DNA of 64,000 nucleotides, from NCBI GenBank assembly GCA_964350445.1, contig CAYGKA010000001.1:1-64000 (forward strand). Reading direction: 5' to 3'. Of this stretch, positions 17,149-26,173 are shown piece by piece. This stretch comes from Hwanghaeella sp964350445 (GTDB lineage: Bacteria > Pseudomonadota > Alphaproteobacteria > UBA8366 > Aestuariispiraceae). The notes beneath the pieces were generated by a model. It saw nothing but the letters and a program-made list of their open reading frames with translations, searched no databases and had not been told where the DNA came from. Both the position numbers and the translations under genes were made by a program. Position 1 is the stretch's first letter. Every line of letters starts with the position of its first letter.

Positions 17149-17770
17149 TCGTGTTGCGGTTCTTGGCCGGGGAGGTCATGCGGGGGTTGTGGCGGAATTG
17201 ATCGCGGCCGCGGGTTTCGAACTCGCCGGGTGGATTGGCCCTGAACCGGACAGCGAACAGCTTTGGCACGGCGTGTCATGGCTGGGGGATGACGGGTTAC
17301 AGTTGGCCAATGGCCCTGACGAGTACGGGTTGGCCGTCGGCTTCGGGGATCTGAACGGACGGCGCGACCTGCTTGAGAATTATGTGTCCCGTGGCTTTGT
17401 CTTTCCGGCGCTGGTTCATCCGTTTTCTTACGTGTCGCCAAGCGCGGTTCTGTCTGCGGGCGTTCAAGTGATGGCCGGCGCCGTCGTGCAGACAGGATGT
17501 CGGGTAGGGTCGATGACAATCCTGAACACAGGGGCGCAGATTGACCATGATTGCGCGATTGGGGGCTTCTGCCATATGGCGCCGGGAAGCGTGTTGTGCG
17601 GCGATATCGTTGCAAGTGACGGTGTGCTCGTCGGCGCCGGCGCGACGGTTATGCGCGGCACCTGCCTCGGCGCGCGGGCGACCGTGGCCGCGGGCGCGAC
17701 CGTGACGCGGGACGTACCGGAGAATGCCATCGTTGCCGGCGTCCCCGCCCGGGACGTCACCGGGCAATAA
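17141..17770 (+). CDS. NeuD/PglD/LegH-like sugar acetyltransferase
   Basis: 209 aa. An N-terminal Rossmann-like half (VAVLGRGGHAGVVAELIAA) is followed by a left-handed beta-helix of hexapeptide repeats containing DHDCAIGGFCHMAPG, as in PglD. In this pathway an N-acetyltransferase acts on the 4-amino sugar between the LegC and LegG steps, and this is the only candidate here; an O-acetyltransferase (NeuD) role is the alternative. The ATG at 17141 overlaps the legI stop by 8 bp; starts at 17129 or 17105 are also open. Confidence 0.82.
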   Translation: MVDRVAVLGRGGHAGVVAELIAAAGFELAGWIGPEPDSEQLWHGVSWLGDDGLQLANGPDEYGLAVGFGDLNGRRDLLENYVSRGFVFPALVHPFSYVSPSAVLSAGVQVMAGAVVQTGCRVGSMTILNTGAQIDHDCAIGGFCHMAPGSVLCGDIVASDGVLVGAGATVMRGTCLGARATVAAGATVTRDVPENAIVAGVPARDVTGQ

Positions 17771-17783
17771 TCCATTGCGGCCC

Positions 17784-19991
17784 CTAGGCCGCGCCGGACG
17801 CGCCCTTGATGCGCGCAGGCATGTGCGACCGCCATCCATAGGCGGCCGCCACGGCGCCTAGCACTATCCAGAAAAGCCGCTGATAGGCGATGTCATGGAC
17901 GGTGCTGAAGACCAGAAACGAAATCCCACATCCAATAAGCAACACAGCTGCCGGCGACTTGGGCTGACGCCATGACCGTATCAGCATTACCATGACGGCG
18001 ACGGGAAGGCTGGCCGCCACCAGAAAGCCGAACAATCCAAACTCCGCCAATAGCCAAACATAGACGGAATGAATGACCAGGGCTTGGCCGCGTTCGCCTA
18101 GGTTGAGGTTCACGAAAGCGCCGAGGCCGGCGCCGAAAATGGGGTTTTCCCGCCAAAGAGATAACCCGTGGGTGACCGACAGGAAACGTTCCATCAGACT
18201 GACATTGGCGACCGAGCCACCGGCAATGGATGAAAACACCCCGGTGGGCAGAATGTCCCATTGGAAAACGTAGACGTCGAGTTTGAGAAGCCCCCAGATG
18301 AGTGCCGCGGCGGCCAAGGATTTAAGGACGACCCGCCGATCGGCCAAGCCGAAAAGGAATGTTGCGGCAAGGACGATCGCGCCACCGCCGATCCCCGCTA
18401 GCGAATACGTTCGATAGATGCCGAAAATGACGCTTCCCATTAGGAAACAGTAGCACCAGAGGCGTTCTTTCTTCGCCATCACGCGGGAATAGGCCAGCGC
18501 GCCGCACAGGGCGATCAGCAATTGAAAAGCAAAGGTGTTTCTGTTGCTTGAGAACCCTTCGAAATTCTCGGCGAAATCGGGAGGCCATCCGAAAAGATTG
18601 CCGGCGCGGGGATAGATTAACGAAAACCATATGATTGCGGCGGCGCTTGCCAGGATGACTTCGCATAGCTGGCGCAATCCATGACGGCCGAGCGTGGACA
18701 CGATCATGGCTCCCAAACCCGTGTAGCCTAAAATGACACCCCATCCGACGAAGCGATTGCTCAACGCCCAATCGGTGACGCCATAGCGGCTGATGCCGAT
18801 AATAAAACCCAGGACGATCATACCCGTCAGCGCTGCGATCCAAGCGGAGAAGGCCGCGGGGACCTTGAAAGGCGCCTGTCGCGTGCCGACCAGGGAGAGG
18901 GCGCATAGTACGAAGGCGAGTACAGCGAACGGGTCGCCGAAGTTCATGGTGATCAACGTGTCTTCGATGGGCACGTGGATCGTAAAGAAAATCAGCAGTC
19001 CGACACCCAGCGCGGCAATCAAAAGAAACTTCCATCGCGATTGCCCGGCACTGACGGGGGCCTCCGTTAGCGCCGCTTCGTCTATCTCGGTCGATTGTTT
19101 TTGGCTGCGATTGAGCAAGAGACTCGGCGCGGAAATCAGAATGACGCAGGTGGACAAGAGGCCGACCAGGACGGAGATCGCAACCGCTTCGGGCGCGCCA
19201 ATTCCGGCATGCTGAAAGGCAAAGATGGCGGCGATTTCACGGACACCCCAGCCGTTGACGCTGAAGGGTAAGCCGGCGGCGAAACTGACGATTGTGGCGA
19301 GTGCCATCAGCTTCCAGGGGTTCACGTCCGGAATGGCCAATGCCTTCGTACAGAATAAGTAGACGACCAGCATCAGGCCTTGCCCGAAAAGCGTCAGCGA
19401 GATCAGCCAGGCTGCCCGCGCCAGGTTTTTCAGCGATAGGACCGAGGCGATCAGGTTTGCCTCCCGCTTCCATCGGAAAGCCGAGAACAGGAAAATGATG
19501 GCGAGCAGGAGGCCGCAGACGATCTGCGGCAGGGCCAGTTCGCCGGCGATTACGGTCAATGTGTCGACGCCCAGAACCGCCGTCCAACCGACGATCAATA
19601 GCGATCCGCCGACAAGCACGAGCAGCAAGCGTTCGACCGTGACGAGTGTCGCGATGTCGCCGATCGTCAGGCCGTTTCGCCGCAGCAGCACATACCTGCC
19701 GACAACGGATCCGATCAGGTTCGGGACGACAAGGCTGGACAGAAGGCCCGCGACATTGGCCCGCAGCAGATCCATGAAGGCGACGGAAACGCGGCCCAGA
19801 TGGCGCACCAGCGACGCCAGACGAACCGTTCCCACAAGCAAATTCAGAAGAGAAATGGCAAGGGCGCCCGCGACGAATTCCGGAACCATGTCGGCGTATT
19901 GTGCGGCAATCTCAGAGAGATCGAGCGTCACCGCGAGGTAGACGATCAGCGCCAGCGATACTGCCGATGCCAGAAGGCGGCCGGGCCTCAT
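17784..19991 (-). CDS. Fused YbhN-type membrane domain + O-antigen ligase/polymerase-like protein
   Basis: 735 aa polytopic membrane protein. Residues about 1-295 look like the lysylphosphatidylglycerol-synthase TM / YbhN / UPF0104 family, a lipid or polyprenyl-glycan membrane domain (VVPNLIGSVVGRYVLLRR, FAAGLPFSVNGWGVREIAAIFAF). A charged linker (about 295-318) leads to a second multi-span region (about 320-720) resembling Wzy/WaaL O-antigen ligases (FEGFSSNRNTFAFQLLIALCG, GAGLGAFVNLNLG, HSVYVWLLAEFGLFGF). It converges on the legionaminic acid operon, so its probable role is transfer or polymerisation of a lipid-linked glycan at the inner membrane (inference). No internal stop or frameshift is apparent, so the fusion appears real. 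Confidence 0.8.
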   Translation of the reverse strand: MRPGRLLASAVSLALIVYLAVTLDLSEIAAQYADMVPEFVAGALAISLLNLLVGTVRLASLVRHLGRVSVAFMDLLRANVAGLLSSLVVPNLIGSVVGRYVLLRRNGLTIGDIATLVTVERLLLVLVGGSLLIVGWTAVLGVDTLTVIAGELALPQIVCGLLLAIIFLFSAFRWKREANLIASVLSLKNLARAAWLISLTLFGQGLMLVVYLFCTKALAIPDVNPWKLMALATIVSFAAGLPFSVNGWGVREIAAIFAFQHAGIGAPEAVAISVLVGLLSTCVILISAPSLLLNRSQKQSTEIDEAALTEAPVSAGQSRWKFLLIAALGVGLLIFFTIHVPIEDTLITMNFGDPFAVLAFVLCALSLVGTRQAPFKVPAAFSAWIAALTGMIVLGFIIGISRYGVTDWALSNRFVGWGVILGYTGLGAMIVSTLGRHGLRQLCEVILASAAAIIWFSLIYPRAGNLFGWPPDFAENFEGFSSNRNTFAFQLLIALCGALAYSRVMAKKERLWCYCFLMGSVIFGIYRTYSLAGIGGGAIVLAATFLFGLADRRVVLKSLAAAALIWGLLKLDVYVFQWDILPTGVFSSIAGGSVANVSLMERFLSVTHGLSLWRENPIFGAGLGAFVNLNLGERGQALVIHSVYVWLLAEFGLFGFLVAASLPVAVMVMLIRSWRQPKSPAAVLLIGCGISFLVFSTVHDIAYQRLFWIVLGAVAAAYGWRSHMPARIKGASGAA

Positions 19992-20197
19992 GCTTACCCC
20001 TGTCGCATTTTCGGAGAGTTGGGCGGCGGCGGCATTCGGTCTTTTCCTTGGTCCCGCGTTCGGAGAACCGGCGCGAAACGTGCCTCGTCGGCGAATTGCA
20101 CTCGGGCAGGCCGCCGCATTTTAGTGGGACGCTGATCGGTTACAGGGTTTCACGGTTTATGTAAACGCGTCTCGGCTTTTGATGTGGAGGGTCCGGT

Positions 20198-21133
20198 TTA
20201 CCGGGCCTTTTTTGTTGCGTTGGTGCGCGGCGCTTTCGGCCCGGCCTTGGTCAGCAAACCACCCAGGGTCCTGAATTCGGTTTCCCTGGTCGAAGACTTA
20301 CGCCAGACAAGGCCGATCTGCCGTGTGCCGATGTCCTCTTTCAGCGGAACAAGCGTGATGTCGAGCCCTTTGGTGATATCTGCGTCGATCGCCATTTGCG
20401 GCAACAGGGTTATCCCCATGCCGAGGGACACCATCTGCACCAGGGTTTGCATGGAAGAGGCTTCATAGTTCTTCCGCTTGAAACGCCCCTCCAGACTACA
20501 TGCCTCCAATGCGTGCCGACGCAGGCAATGCCCTTCCTCCAGCAACAGCAGCGGCTGCTGTGCGAACGCGTCCGTATCGACCGCGACCTCGTCGGCCAGG
20601 GGATGGCCTGTTGGGCAGGCCAATACGAAACCTTCTTCAAACAGCAATTCGGTCTCCACGCCGTCCATTTCGTAGGGAAGGGCGAGCAGTAGCAGGTCGA
20701 GGCGGCCGTCCTGCAGGCGTTCCAACAGGCGGTCGGTATAGTCTTCCCGCAGGTAGAGTTCCAGGCCTGGAAAATTTCGGTGTATCTCCCGCAGCACCGC
20801 CGGCAGCAGATAGGGGCCGACCGTCGGAATGACGCCAAGGCGCAGCGGCCCGGTCAGCGGCGCCGAAGCGCTGCGCGCCAGATCCATCATTTCTTCAGCG
20901 CCGCGCAGCAGGTCGCGGGCCATGGCCGTCAGGCGTTCACCCAGGGGCGTGATGATGACCGAACGGTTGGTACGCTCCGCGACTTTGGCCTGCAGGACGT
21001 CCTCCAACTCGCGGATACCCGCGCTCAACGTGGATTGGGTGACGAAGCAGGCTTCTGCGGCAAGACCGAAATGAAGATGTTCTGCCAAGGCGGACAGATA
21101 CTGCAACTGCTTCAACGTCGGAAGGTTCTGCAT
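20198..21133 (-). CDS. oxyR: OxyR, peroxide-sensing LysR-family regulator
   Basis: 311 aa. N-terminal winged helix-turn-helix (LAAEACFVTQSTLSAGIRELE) and LysR substrate-type effector domain. The two redox cysteines are in GHCLRRHALEAC (C203 and C212), with the same nine-residue spacing as C199/C208 of E. coli OxyR. It is transcribed divergently from ahpC, the classic arrangement, and probably activates ahpCF upon peroxide-driven disulfide formation while autoregulating. Confidence 0.93.
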   Translation of the reverse strand: MQNLPTLKQLQYLSALAEHLHFGLAAEACFVTQSTLSAGIRELEDVLQAKVAERTNRSVIITPLGERLTAMARDLLRGAEEMMDLARSASAPLTGPLRLGVIPTVGPYLLPAVLREIHRNFPGLELYLREDYTDRLLERLQDGRLDLLLLALPYEMDGVETELLFEEGFVLACPTGHPLADEVAVDTDAFAQQPLLLLEEGHCLRRHALEACSLEGRFKRKNYEASSMQTLVQMVSLGMGITLLPQMAIDADITKGLDITLVPLKEDIGTRQIGLVWRKSSTRETEFRTLGGLLTKAGPKAPRTNATKKAR

Positions 21134-21157
21134 GTTTAACCCCCTGTAATTCGCACG

Positions 21158-21200
21158 ACATTATCGATCGAAAAAATCACTTATAATGGCCAATTTATAT
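21158..21200 (+). promoter_or_regulatory. ahpC promoter and probable OxyR-binding region
   Basis: AT-rich stretch in an otherwise GC-rich region, between divergent oxyR and ahpC. It contains a perfect -10 hexamer TATAAT (21182-21187) reading toward ahpC. There is no good -35, as expected for an activator-dependent promoter, and a near-palindrome TTATCGATCG lies at 21161-21170. OxyR binding is inferred from position and composition. Confidence 0.5.
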
Positions 21201-21308
21201 CGTTTTATTGCGTCGCAGCAAGGGGGCATATATCGCCCCGACGGCGTGATCAACCGCGCCGGGGTCCCGCGAGACCTTATGAACCTTTTAGATTGAGAGA
21301 TGTATTCC

Positions 21309-21872
21309 ATGAGCATGATCAACAAACCGGTACCCGAATTCAAAGCCCAGGCTTTCCATAACGGCGAGTTCAAGACAGTCACCAGCGAAGACGTCAAAGG
21401 CAAATGGTCGATCTTTTTGTTCTATCCGGCCGACTTCACCTTCGTTTGCCCGACCGAACTGGAAGACATGGCGAAGTACTATGACGAATTGCAGAGCCTG
21501 GGCGTCGAGGTCTATTCCGTTTCGACCGACACGCATTTCACCCACAAGGCCTGGCACGATACCAGCGACGCGATCGGCAAGATCAACTACCCGATGATCG
21601 GCGATCCGACCGGTGTCATTTCCCGTGGCTTCGGCGTCATGATCGAGGAAGAAGGTCTTGCACTGCGCGGCACGTTCCTCGCCGACCCGGAAGGCATCAT
21701 CAAGGTCTGTGAAATCCACGACCTGGGTATCGGCCGGTCCGCGAAGGACATGGTCCGCAAGGTGAAGGCTGCCCAGTATGTCGCCGCGCATGACGGTGAA
21801 GTCTGCCCCGCCGCTTGGGAACAGGGCCAAGAAACCCTGACGCCCAGCTTGGACCTGGTCGGCAAAATCTAA
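21309..21872 (+). CDS. ahpC: Alkyl hydroperoxide reductase subunit C (2-Cys peroxiredoxin)
   Basis: 187 aa, the same length as E. coli AhpC. Reduces H2O2, organic peroxides and peroxynitrite. Peroxidatic Cys47 in DFTFVCPTE and resolving Cys in GEVCPAAW near the C-terminus; the C-terminal GKI end is typical. The start is the ATG at 21309, which has GAGAG 9 nt upstream; the in-frame ATG at 21300 abuts the same box and is unlikely. It is followed by a strong hairpin and then ahpF, which regenerates it. Confidence 0.96.
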   Translation: MSMINKPVPEFKAQAFHNGEFKTVTSEDVKGKWSIFLFYPADFTFVCPTELEDMAKYYDELQSLGVEVYSVSTDTHFTHKAWHDTSDAIGKINYPMIGDPTGVISRGFGVMIEEEGLALRGTFLADPEGIIKVCEIHDLGIGRSAKDMVRKVKAAQYVAAHDGEVCPAAWEQGQETLTPSLDLVGKI

Positions 21873-21883
21873 AGCCGGCTTTG

Positions 21884-21919
21884 GAAGCCCGGCCCTTTTC
21901 CTTCCCAGGGCCGGGCTTC
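21884..21919 (+). terminator. Strong hairpin between ahpC and ahpF (partial terminator/stabiliser)
   Basis: Perfect 13-bp inverted repeat: GAAGCCCGGCCCT (21884-21896) and AGGGCCGGGCTTC (21907-21919) with a 10-nt loop, starting 12 bp after the ahpC stop. There is no U-tract, so it is more likely to stabilise ahpC mRNA or attenuate read-through, making more AhpC than AhpF. Confidence 0.7.
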
Positions 21920-21992
21920 ACTCCCCGCAGGCAGATAGCACCCATTCGATTCACTTCCGGCGATTTGTGCCCCAAAGACAGAGATTAGAGCC

Positions 21993-23555
21993 ATGTTGAG
22001 TACCGAAATTCTTAACGCCTTGAAGGGTTACACGGCAGCGATGCAGTTGGACGTCGCGTTGGTGCTGCAGACGGGCGAACATGAAAAAAGAGACGAACTG
22101 AAGAAATTTCTTCAGGACATCGCCTCCGTCAGCGACCGGATCACCGTCGTCGAGCGCAACGATCCACAGAAACTGATGAGCCCGGTGAGTTTCCTGCTGG
22201 AAGTGGACGGCAACGATAGCGGCATTCGATTCTCCGGCATCCCCGGTGGGCACGAGTTTAATTCCCTCGTTCTGGCATTGCTGCATTCGTCGGGAACGCC
22301 GATTAAACTGGATGACAGTCTAAAAGCCATCATTTCCGGTATCGACGAGGACCTGAATTTCGAGGTCTTCGTCAGCCTTAGCTGTCACAACTGCCCGGAA
22401 GTGGTCCAGACCCTGAACCAATTCGCCGTCTTGAATCCACGCATCACCTGCGAGACGATCGATGGGGGACTGTATCCGGACCTGATTGAAGAGCGCAATA
22501 TTCAAGGCGTGCCGACCGTCTACCTCAATGGCGAAGTCTTCGCCAATGGCAAGGTCGATCCCTCCGTCCTCGTCAGCCGTTTGATGGAACGGAAACCGAA
22601 AACGGTTTCCAAATCAGCGCCGCAGGAAAAAATGCCCTTGCAGGACGTGCTCGTGATCGGTGGCGGGCCGGCCGGTGTTGCTGCCGCTATCTATGTGGCG
22701 CGCAAGGGTCTGAAAGTCACGATCGTCGCCGACCGTGTCGGCGGCCAGGTCAAGGACACTGTCGGGATTGAGAATTTCATCTCCGTCTCCAAGACGACAG
22801 GGCCTGAGCTTTCGAATCAATTGATGGCGCATCTGCGCGATTACGACATCACCTTGAAGGAGCACTTTTCCGTCGAGTCGGTTGAGAACGGGGATACGAA
22901 AACTGTCACCTTGAGCTCCGGCGAAGTGATCGAGGCTAAGACGCTGATCGTTGCGACCGGGGCGAAATGGCGCGAGCTTGGCTGCCCGGGCGAAAAGGAG
23001 AACATCGGCAACGGTGTCGCCTATTGCCCGCATTGCGATGGGCCGTTTTTCAAGGGCAGGGATGTTGCGGTCATCGGTGGTGGCAATTCCGGCATCGAAG
23101 CAGCCCTGGATCTGGCGGGCATCGTCAAATCGGTTACCGTGTTCGAGTTCCTGCCGGATCTCAAGGCCGACAAGATTCTGGTGGATCAGGCGGCATCTAG
23201 GGACAATATCACCATCATCAAAAACGCGGCCACGCAGCAAATCGTTGCCGAAGGCGGCAAGGTGACGGCGATCGAGTACAAGGACCGCGCCTCCGAGGCT
23301 GTTCATAGGCAGGATCTGGCCGGCGTGTTCGTTCAGATCGGCCTCGTTCCGAACAGCGAGTTCCTCAAGGATGTGGTCGAACAGACCAAATACGGCGAAA
23401 TCGTCGTCAACGAGCGCTGCGAAACCAATGTCCCCGGCATATTCGCTTGCGGCGATGTGACGACGGTTCCCTACAAGCAAATCGTCATCGCCATGGGCGA
23501 GGGATCGAAAGCGGCCCTGTCGGCATTCGACTACCTGCTCAAGAATTTCAAATAA
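21993..23555 (+). CDS. ahpF: Alkyl hydroperoxide reductase subunit F
   Basis: 520 aa NADH:AhpC disulfide oxidoreductase. An N-terminal twin-thioredoxin-like domain carries CHNC (C131/C134). A thioredoxin-reductase-like FAD/NADH domain follows, with VIGGGPAGVAAAIYVARKG, the active-site CPHC (C345/C348, identical numbering to E. coli) and VAVIGGGNSGIEAALDLAG. Reduces AhpC after peroxide turnover. It lies 120 bp downstream of ahpC, separated by the hairpin. Confidence 0.96.
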   Translation: MLSTEILNALKGYTAAMQLDVALVLQTGEHEKRDELKKFLQDIASVSDRITVVERNDPQKLMSPVSFLLEVDGNDSGIRFSGIPGGHEFNSLVLALLHSSGTPIKLDDSLKAIISGIDEDLNFEVFVSLSCHNCPEVVQTLNQFAVLNPRITCETIDGGLYPDLIEERNIQGVPTVYLNGEVFANGKVDPSVLVSRLMERKPKTVSKSAPQEKMPLQDVLVIGGGPAGVAAAIYVARKGLKVTIVADRVGGQVKDTVGIENFISVSKTTGPELSNQLMAHLRDYDITLKEHFSVESVENGDTKTVTLSSGEVIEAKTLIVATGAKWRELGCPGEKENIGNGVAYCPHCDGPFFKGRDVAVIGGGNSGIEAALDLAGIVKSVTVFEFLPDLKADKILVDQAASRDNITIIKNAATQQIVAEGGKVTAIEYKDRASEAVHRQDLAGVFVQIGLVPNSEFLKDVVEQTKYGEIVVNERCETNVPGIFACGDVTTVPYKQIVIAMGEGSKAALSAFDYLLKNFK

Positions 23556-23640
23556 CAAGAAGTCTTAGCCGTCTTAAGGGGGCTTGTTTAGGCCTTTCGC
23601 CGGGAAGGCGGTTGGGGACGGCTCATGGAAAGAAACTGGG

Positions 23641-23675
23641 GGCGCTGATCGGCATCAGCGCCTCTTTTCGTTTTT
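23641..23675 (+). terminator. Intrinsic terminator after ahpF
   Basis: Perfect stem GGCGCTGAT (23641-23649) / ATCAGCGCC (23654-23662) with loop CGGC, followed by TCTTTTCGTTTTT. Textbook rho-independent terminator isolating ahpCF from the molybdoenzyme gene. Confidence 0.85.
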
Positions 23676-23795
23676 CGCCCCGTCGGATTATGATGGGGCA
23701 GGGAAGCGCTGCTCTTCTTCAGGGTCGACAGTTGCCAATTGTGCTGCATCCGCTGCGTAGTAAAATCCCCCGGAACCTTCAAAGGGATGCAATCC

Positions 23796-26087
23796 ATGGA
23801 CGACCATAGCCGCGACCTTATCACCGCCAATCATTGGGGGACCTACCATGTTTCGGTCGAAGACGGGCGTGTAACCGGCCTGAAAGATTTCACCGAGGAT
23901 GCGGACCCGTCGCCGATCGGTCACGGCATCGTCGATGTCCTGGACGGGCCGACCCGGATCAAGGCGCCGATGGTTCGGAAAAGCTGGCTGGAAGGCGGCC
24001 CCGGAACGGCGGGGGAGAAACGCGGCGAGGACAGTTTCGTTGAAGTCAGCTGGGACGAAGCGAACCGTCTGGTGGCGGCCGAGTTGCAGCGCGTGAAGCA
24101 AGACTACGGCAATGAAGCGATCTATGCAGGGTCCTATGGCTGGGCCAGCGCCGGGCGCTTCCATCACGCGCAAGGCCAGTTGAAGCGCTTCCTGAACTGC
24201 CTCGGCGGCTTTACCGGATCGGTGAACTCCTACAGTTACGCGGCAGCGGAAGTCATCGTGCCGCATGTGCTGGGATCCTTTTATGAGATGCTGGCGGAGG
24301 TAACCGGTTGGGATTCGATCGAAGAAAGCTGCGAATTGTTCGTCGCCTTTGGCGGCGTGCCGTTGAAGAACGGCCAGATATCCCAAGGCGGAACCGGCAG
24401 CCATATCCAGAAGGGCGGACTTCTGGCGGCGCATCGGGCTGGTGTGAAGTTCGTCAACATCTCGCCGATCAAGTCGGATCTGCTGGACGAGGTAGGCGCC
24501 GAGTGGCTGGCGCCCAGGCCATCGACCGATGCCGCGTTGATGATCGCGCTGTCGCATGTGCTGTTGACGGAAGGTCTGCACGACCGTGCCTTCCTCGATA
24601 ATTACACCGTCGGATTCGACCGATATGCCGCCTACCTGATGGGTGCGGAGGATGGTGTGCCCAAGACCCCGGAATGGGCGTCAGAGATATGTGAATTGCC
24701 GGCGGAGGATATCCGCACGCTGGCGCGCCGAATGGCCTCTCATCGTACGATGATCTCCATCGCCTGGGCCTTGACCCGGCAGGATCACGGCGAACAGCCA
24801 TATTGGGCGGTGATTAACCTAGCGGCGATGCTGGGCCAAATCGGGCTTCCGGGAACAGGGGTCGGTTTTGGCTATTCAGCGACAAACAAGGTCGGACAAA
24901 GTTTGCGGAAAATGCATTTCGCCCCCTTCCCGCAGGGCAAGAACCCGGTGCGCAAATTCATACCTGTCGCGCGCATCGCCGAGATGCTGGAGAATCCGGG
25001 AGGTTCCTTCGAATATAACGGCCAGACGCATGAATTCCCGGATGTCCATTTGGTCTGGTGGGCCGGTGGTAACCCGTTTCACCATCACCAGGACCTGAAC
25101 CGCCTTCGGAAGGCCTGGGCAAAACCGGATACGGTCATCGCGAACGAATGGTGCTGGAACAGCTTGGCCCGTCACGCCGATATCGTGCTTCCCTGCAGCA
25201 CAACGCTGGAGCGGTCGGACCTCGCGCTCAATCCCCGCGACGCCTATCAGGTGGTGATGGACAAGGCGATAGAACCGGTGGGCAAGGCCAGGAGCGACCA
25301 CGACATCTTCCGTGGCATCGCCGCCGAACTGGGGATGGAGGAGAGGTTCACCGAGGGCCGCAGTCCCGAGGAGTGGCAGAAGTGGATGTATGAGATTTCA
25401 CGGCAATCCGCGTCCCGTTCCGAATTCGAACTGCCGGATTGGGACACTTTGCACAAAAAGGGTTGGATCAAGGTGCCCGCGCCCGATCGTCCGGCGGTTC
25501 TGCTCGACGCTTTCCGTGAAGACCCGCAGGCGAACCCCCTGAAGACGCCGAGCGGCAAGATCGAGATGTTCTCGGAAACCGTCGCCGGTTTTGGATATGC
25601 GGACTGTCCCGGCCATCCGGTTTGGATCGAACCCGGCGAATGGTTGGGGCGGGCGGATTCCTATCCGCTCCATATGATTTCCAACCAGCCGCGCACCAAA
25701 CTGCATAGTCAACTGGACCATGGCTCGGTTAGCCGTGCCGCGCGGATCGACGGACGGGAGCCGGTGACGATGAACCCCGCCGATGCCGCCGCCCGGAACC
25801 TGACTGAAGGACAGACTGTTCGTATCTTCAACGGTCGGGGGACCTGTTTTGCCGGCCTCAAACTCAGTGAGGATATTCGCCCTGGCGTTATCCAGATCGC
25901 GACCGGCGCCTGGTATGAGCCGGATGGCACTGCCTGCCGCCATGGCAATCCCAATGTCCTGACGCTGGACAAGGGAACATCCAGCCTGGCGCAGGGGTCG
26001 ACCGCGCATAGCTGTCTGGTGGAGGTGGAAGCCGCGCCCGCCGATGTCCCCGAAACCCGGGCCTATGTTCCGCCGGTCATCGTCTAG
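23796..26087 (+). CDS. Molybdopterin-dependent S/N-oxide reductase, BisC-like
   Basis: 763 aa DMSO-reductase-family enzyme. It has no twin-arginine signal and no N-terminal Fe-S cysteine motif, which fits the cytoplasmic biotin/methionine sulfoxide reductase (BisC) branch rather than periplasmic TorA/DmsA. Landmarks: GSYGWASAGRFHHAQGQLKRFLN, GGFTGSVNSYSYAAAEVIVPHVLG (Ser is the expected Mo ligand), GGNPFHHHQDLNRL, and the C-terminal molybdopterin-dinucleotide-binding domain with ISNQPRTKLHSQLDHG. The start at 23796 follows AAAGGGATG. Being next to ahpCF, repair of oxidised methionine or biotin is plausible (inference). Confidence 0.85.
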   Translation: MDDHSRDLITANHWGTYHVSVEDGRVTGLKDFTEDADPSPIGHGIVDVLDGPTRIKAPMVRKSWLEGGPGTAGEKRGEDSFVEVSWDEANRLVAAELQRVKQDYGNEAIYAGSYGWASAGRFHHAQGQLKRFLNCLGGFTGSVNSYSYAAAEVIVPHVLGSFYEMLAEVTGWDSIEESCELFVAFGGVPLKNGQISQGGTGSHIQKGGLLAAHRAGVKFVNISPIKSDLLDEVGAEWLAPRPSTDAALMIALSHVLLTEGLHDRAFLDNYTVGFDRYAAYLMGAEDGVPKTPEWASEICELPAEDIRTLARRMASHRTMISIAWALTRQDHGEQPYWAVINLAAMLGQIGLPGTGVGFGYSATNKVGQSLRKMHFAPFPQGKNPVRKFIPVARIAEMLENPGGSFEYNGQTHEFPDVHLVWWAGGNPFHHHQDLNRLRKAWAKPDTVIANEWCWNSLARHADIVLPCSTTLERSDLALNPRDAYQVVMDKAIEPVGKARSDHDIFRGIAAELGMEERFTEGRSPEEWQKWMYEISRQSASRSEFELPDWDTLHKKGWIKVPAPDRPAVLLDAFREDPQANPLKTPSGKIEMFSETVAGFGYADCPGHPVWIEPGEWLGRADSYPLHMISNQPRTKLHSQLDHGSVSRAARIDGREPVTMNPADAAARNLTEGQTVRIFNGRGTCFAGLKLSEDIRPGVIQIATGAWYEPDGTACRHGNPNVLTLDKGTSSLAQGSTAHSCLVEVEAAPADVPETRAYVPPVIV

Positions 26088-26120
26088 AGGCGGACATCGG
26101 CCGGTACGCTGACGGTTTTG

Positions 26121-26173
26121 GCCTGGGCTGGTGGTTAAGCCTGGGCTGGCGGTTAAGCCTGGGCTGGCGGCTG
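26121..26173. repeat. Three-copy 18-bp tandem repeat at the tetR 3' end
   Basis: Unit GCCTGGGCTGGCGGTTAA occurs at 26121-26138 (one mismatch) and 26139-26156, and partially at 26157-26173. On the minus strand the unit encodes a Pro-Ala-Gln-Ala stretch with an in-phase TAA, so each copy re-creates the end of the TetR protein. Confidence 0.8.

Noticed and set aside
12681..17770. Sialic or pseudaminic acid pathway
   Set aside because: The LegB-type dehydratase, LegC-type aminotransferase and NeuC/LegG-type epimerase together point to legionaminic acid; PseB/PseC/PseG signatures are absent.
17777..17792. GCGGCC-CCTA-GGCCGC dyad between convergent genes
   Set aside because: No T-run and overlaps the stop codon of the ligase fusion; too weak to call a terminator.
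20190..20213. Hairpin GGTCCGGT/ACCGGGCC with T6 at the oxyR 3' end
   Set aside because: The U-tract lies on the plus strand, antisense to oxyR, with no plus-strand gene upstream to terminate; it overlaps the oxyR stop and may be coincidental.
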